Part shown: positions 24,565-24,901 of the stretch, one piece after another | Layout of the letters: the number at the start of each line of letters is the position of its first letter | Position numbering within the stretch: the first letter of the stretch is position 1 | DNA from: UBA1067 sp963661055 | Lineage (GTDB): Bacteria > Verrucomicrobiota > Kiritimatiellia > RFP12 > UBA1067 | Assembly (NCBI GenBank): GCA_963661055.1 | Contig: CAVLAC010000016.1 | Coordinates: forward strand, 1-24,901 | Direction: 5' to 3' | DNA length: 24,901 bases | The notes under the pieces: generated by a model | What the model was told of the DNA's origin: nothing | Databases searched by the model: none | Seen by the model: only the letters and a program-made list of their open reading frames with translations | Position numbers and translations under genes: made by a program

Positions 24565-24596
24565 ATTATATCATACCCCCCCCCCCCCAGAGTCAA
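24565..24596 (-). promoter_or_regulatory. Promoter of the kinase-chaperone operon with a homopolymeric G/C spacer
   Basis: On the minus strand TTGACT (24596-24591) and TATAAT (24570-24565) are separated by 20 bp: CT, thirteen G, then TATGA. The TGA before TATAAT makes it an extended -10. The 13-base run occupies 24576-24588 as C on the plus strand. Seventeen bp is the optimum, so ten G would give a strong promoter. Expected transcription start about 24558. Confidence 0.7.
24576..24588. repeat. Homopolymer tract, 13 C
   Basis: An uninterrupted run of thirteen C, by far the longest homopolymer in the window and placed exactly between -35 and -10 of the operon promoter. Such tracts change length by replication slippage. 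The exact length could be mis-called in sequencing or assembly. Confidence 0.9.
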
Positions 24597-24639
24597 TAGG
24601 AATTTTATCGTTGTCGCGGCAAGTGTCAAAAACTACGCA

Positions 24640-24810
24640 CTATCCAAATTTTGTACGAGCGATTAGAAACCTGTAAATACCCTCGCGCAATTCTGGGTTA
24701 CAAACCCCTACTCCCACAGCGTGCAAAGTTTCCGCCGCGCTCAAACTGTCAGGTGCACGGGCGGTCACGTCCGTGATGTCTCTTGAATAGACCCCGCTGA
24801 GCCTTTTCAT
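24640..24810 (-). CDS. Possible small ORF, 56 codons, unknown
   Basis: An ATG at 24810 opens a 56-codon frame starting MKRLSGVYSRDITDVTARAP and ending with an IYRFLIARTKFG segment. Codon choice looks like that of the GC-rich genes to the left (Ala-Ala as GCGGCG). A GGAG lies only three bases before the ATG, which is too close for a good site. The open frame extends nine codons upstream of the ATG to a TGA, so it could also be the broken end of an older gene. It ends 44 bp before the -35 of the kinase operon. Unrecognised; low confidence that it is expressed. Confidence 0.3.
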   Translation of the reverse strand: MKRLSGVYSRDITDVTARAPDSLSAAETLHAVGVGVCNPELREGIYRFLIARTKFG

Positions 24811-24864
24811 AAACTCCGATGGGCGACCATCAAAATTTCAATTGTCAAAGATCAAGGAGCTACT

Positions 24865-24889
24865 AGGTCAAGGTTTAAGGTCAAGGTCA
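24865..24889. repeat. Short AGGTCA direct repeats at the right edge
   Basis: AGGTCA occurs at 24865-24870, 24878-24883 and 24884-24889, with a diverged copy (AGGTTTA) between the first two. It could be a small binding array or a low-complexity remnant. No gene is visible from 24811 to the right edge. Confidence 0.5.
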
Positions 24890-24901
24890 ACAGTGGAATT
24901 G

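Noticed and set aside
24576..24588. C tract as pure sequencing artefact
   Set aside because: Exact length may be wrong, but its location precisely between well-formed -35 and -10 boxes makes a functional tract more likely than an artefact; kept as a finding with a read-level test.
24695..24775. Hairpins GGGTT/AACCC and CACGG/CCGTG as a structured RNA
   Set aside because: They are short five-base stems without conserved architecture, and they overlap the possible small ORF.

Overview
The window reads as a gene-dense stretch of a diderm (Gram-negative) chromosome. The envelope genes (a BamD-like/LptE-like protein, two lipoproteins), a GH97 glycosidase, abundant TPR proteins and a RAYT transposase fused to an extra C-terminal domain suggest a gut- or rumen-type member of the PVC group (Verrucomicrobiota/Kiritimatiellota-like). 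That placement is an inference from gene content, not a measurement. Every protein gene lies on the minus strand; the only plus-strand gene is a tRNA-Glu(UUC).

Left to right: (i) 1-94, the start of a lipoprotein gene running off the left edge, with a good promoter and an unusual 22-bp tandem repeat array upstream; (ii) 384-7213, a dprA-addB-addA-like operon (transformation and double-strand-break recombination); (iii) 7241-10725, a compact unit of a BamD/LptE-like fusion, a stand-alone Lrp-type RAM domain and a TPR protein, whose probable terminator lies beyond an antisense tRNA-Glu and overlaps the tRNA promoter; (iv) 10769-13993, a GH97 lipoprotein, folD and a 92-residue secreted protein; (v) 13973-15285, a RAYT transposase carrying in-frame REP-like palindromes; (vi) 15379-24596, an AT-richer eight-gene operon; (vii) 24597-24901, a possible 56-codon ORF and short AGGTCA repeats.

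The most interesting part is the eight-gene operon: Ser/Thr kinase, membrane zinc-ribbon protein, two paralogous J-like/zinc-ribbon/membrane proteins, GrpE-like protein, Hsp70 with an inserted beta domain, TPR-TM-LysM protein, and a stand-alone Clp N-domain-like protein. Spacing is tight, with several start/stop overlaps. It looks like a self-contained, membrane-tethered, kinase-controlled chaperone system. Its promoter has a run of 13 C (G on the coding strand) between a TTGACT -35 and a TATAAT -10, giving a 20-bp spacer. That is the classic layout of a phase-variable promoter, so the whole system may be switched on and off by slippage.

A second signal is the 7-mer TGCCGCG: 48 copies by hand count on both strands, 43 of them in the left 15.3 kb and only 4 in the chaperone operon. 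It could be a DNA-uptake-type signature, or a by-product of Ala-Ala codon choice. Its scarcity in the operon, with the lower GC there, suggests that the operon was acquired.
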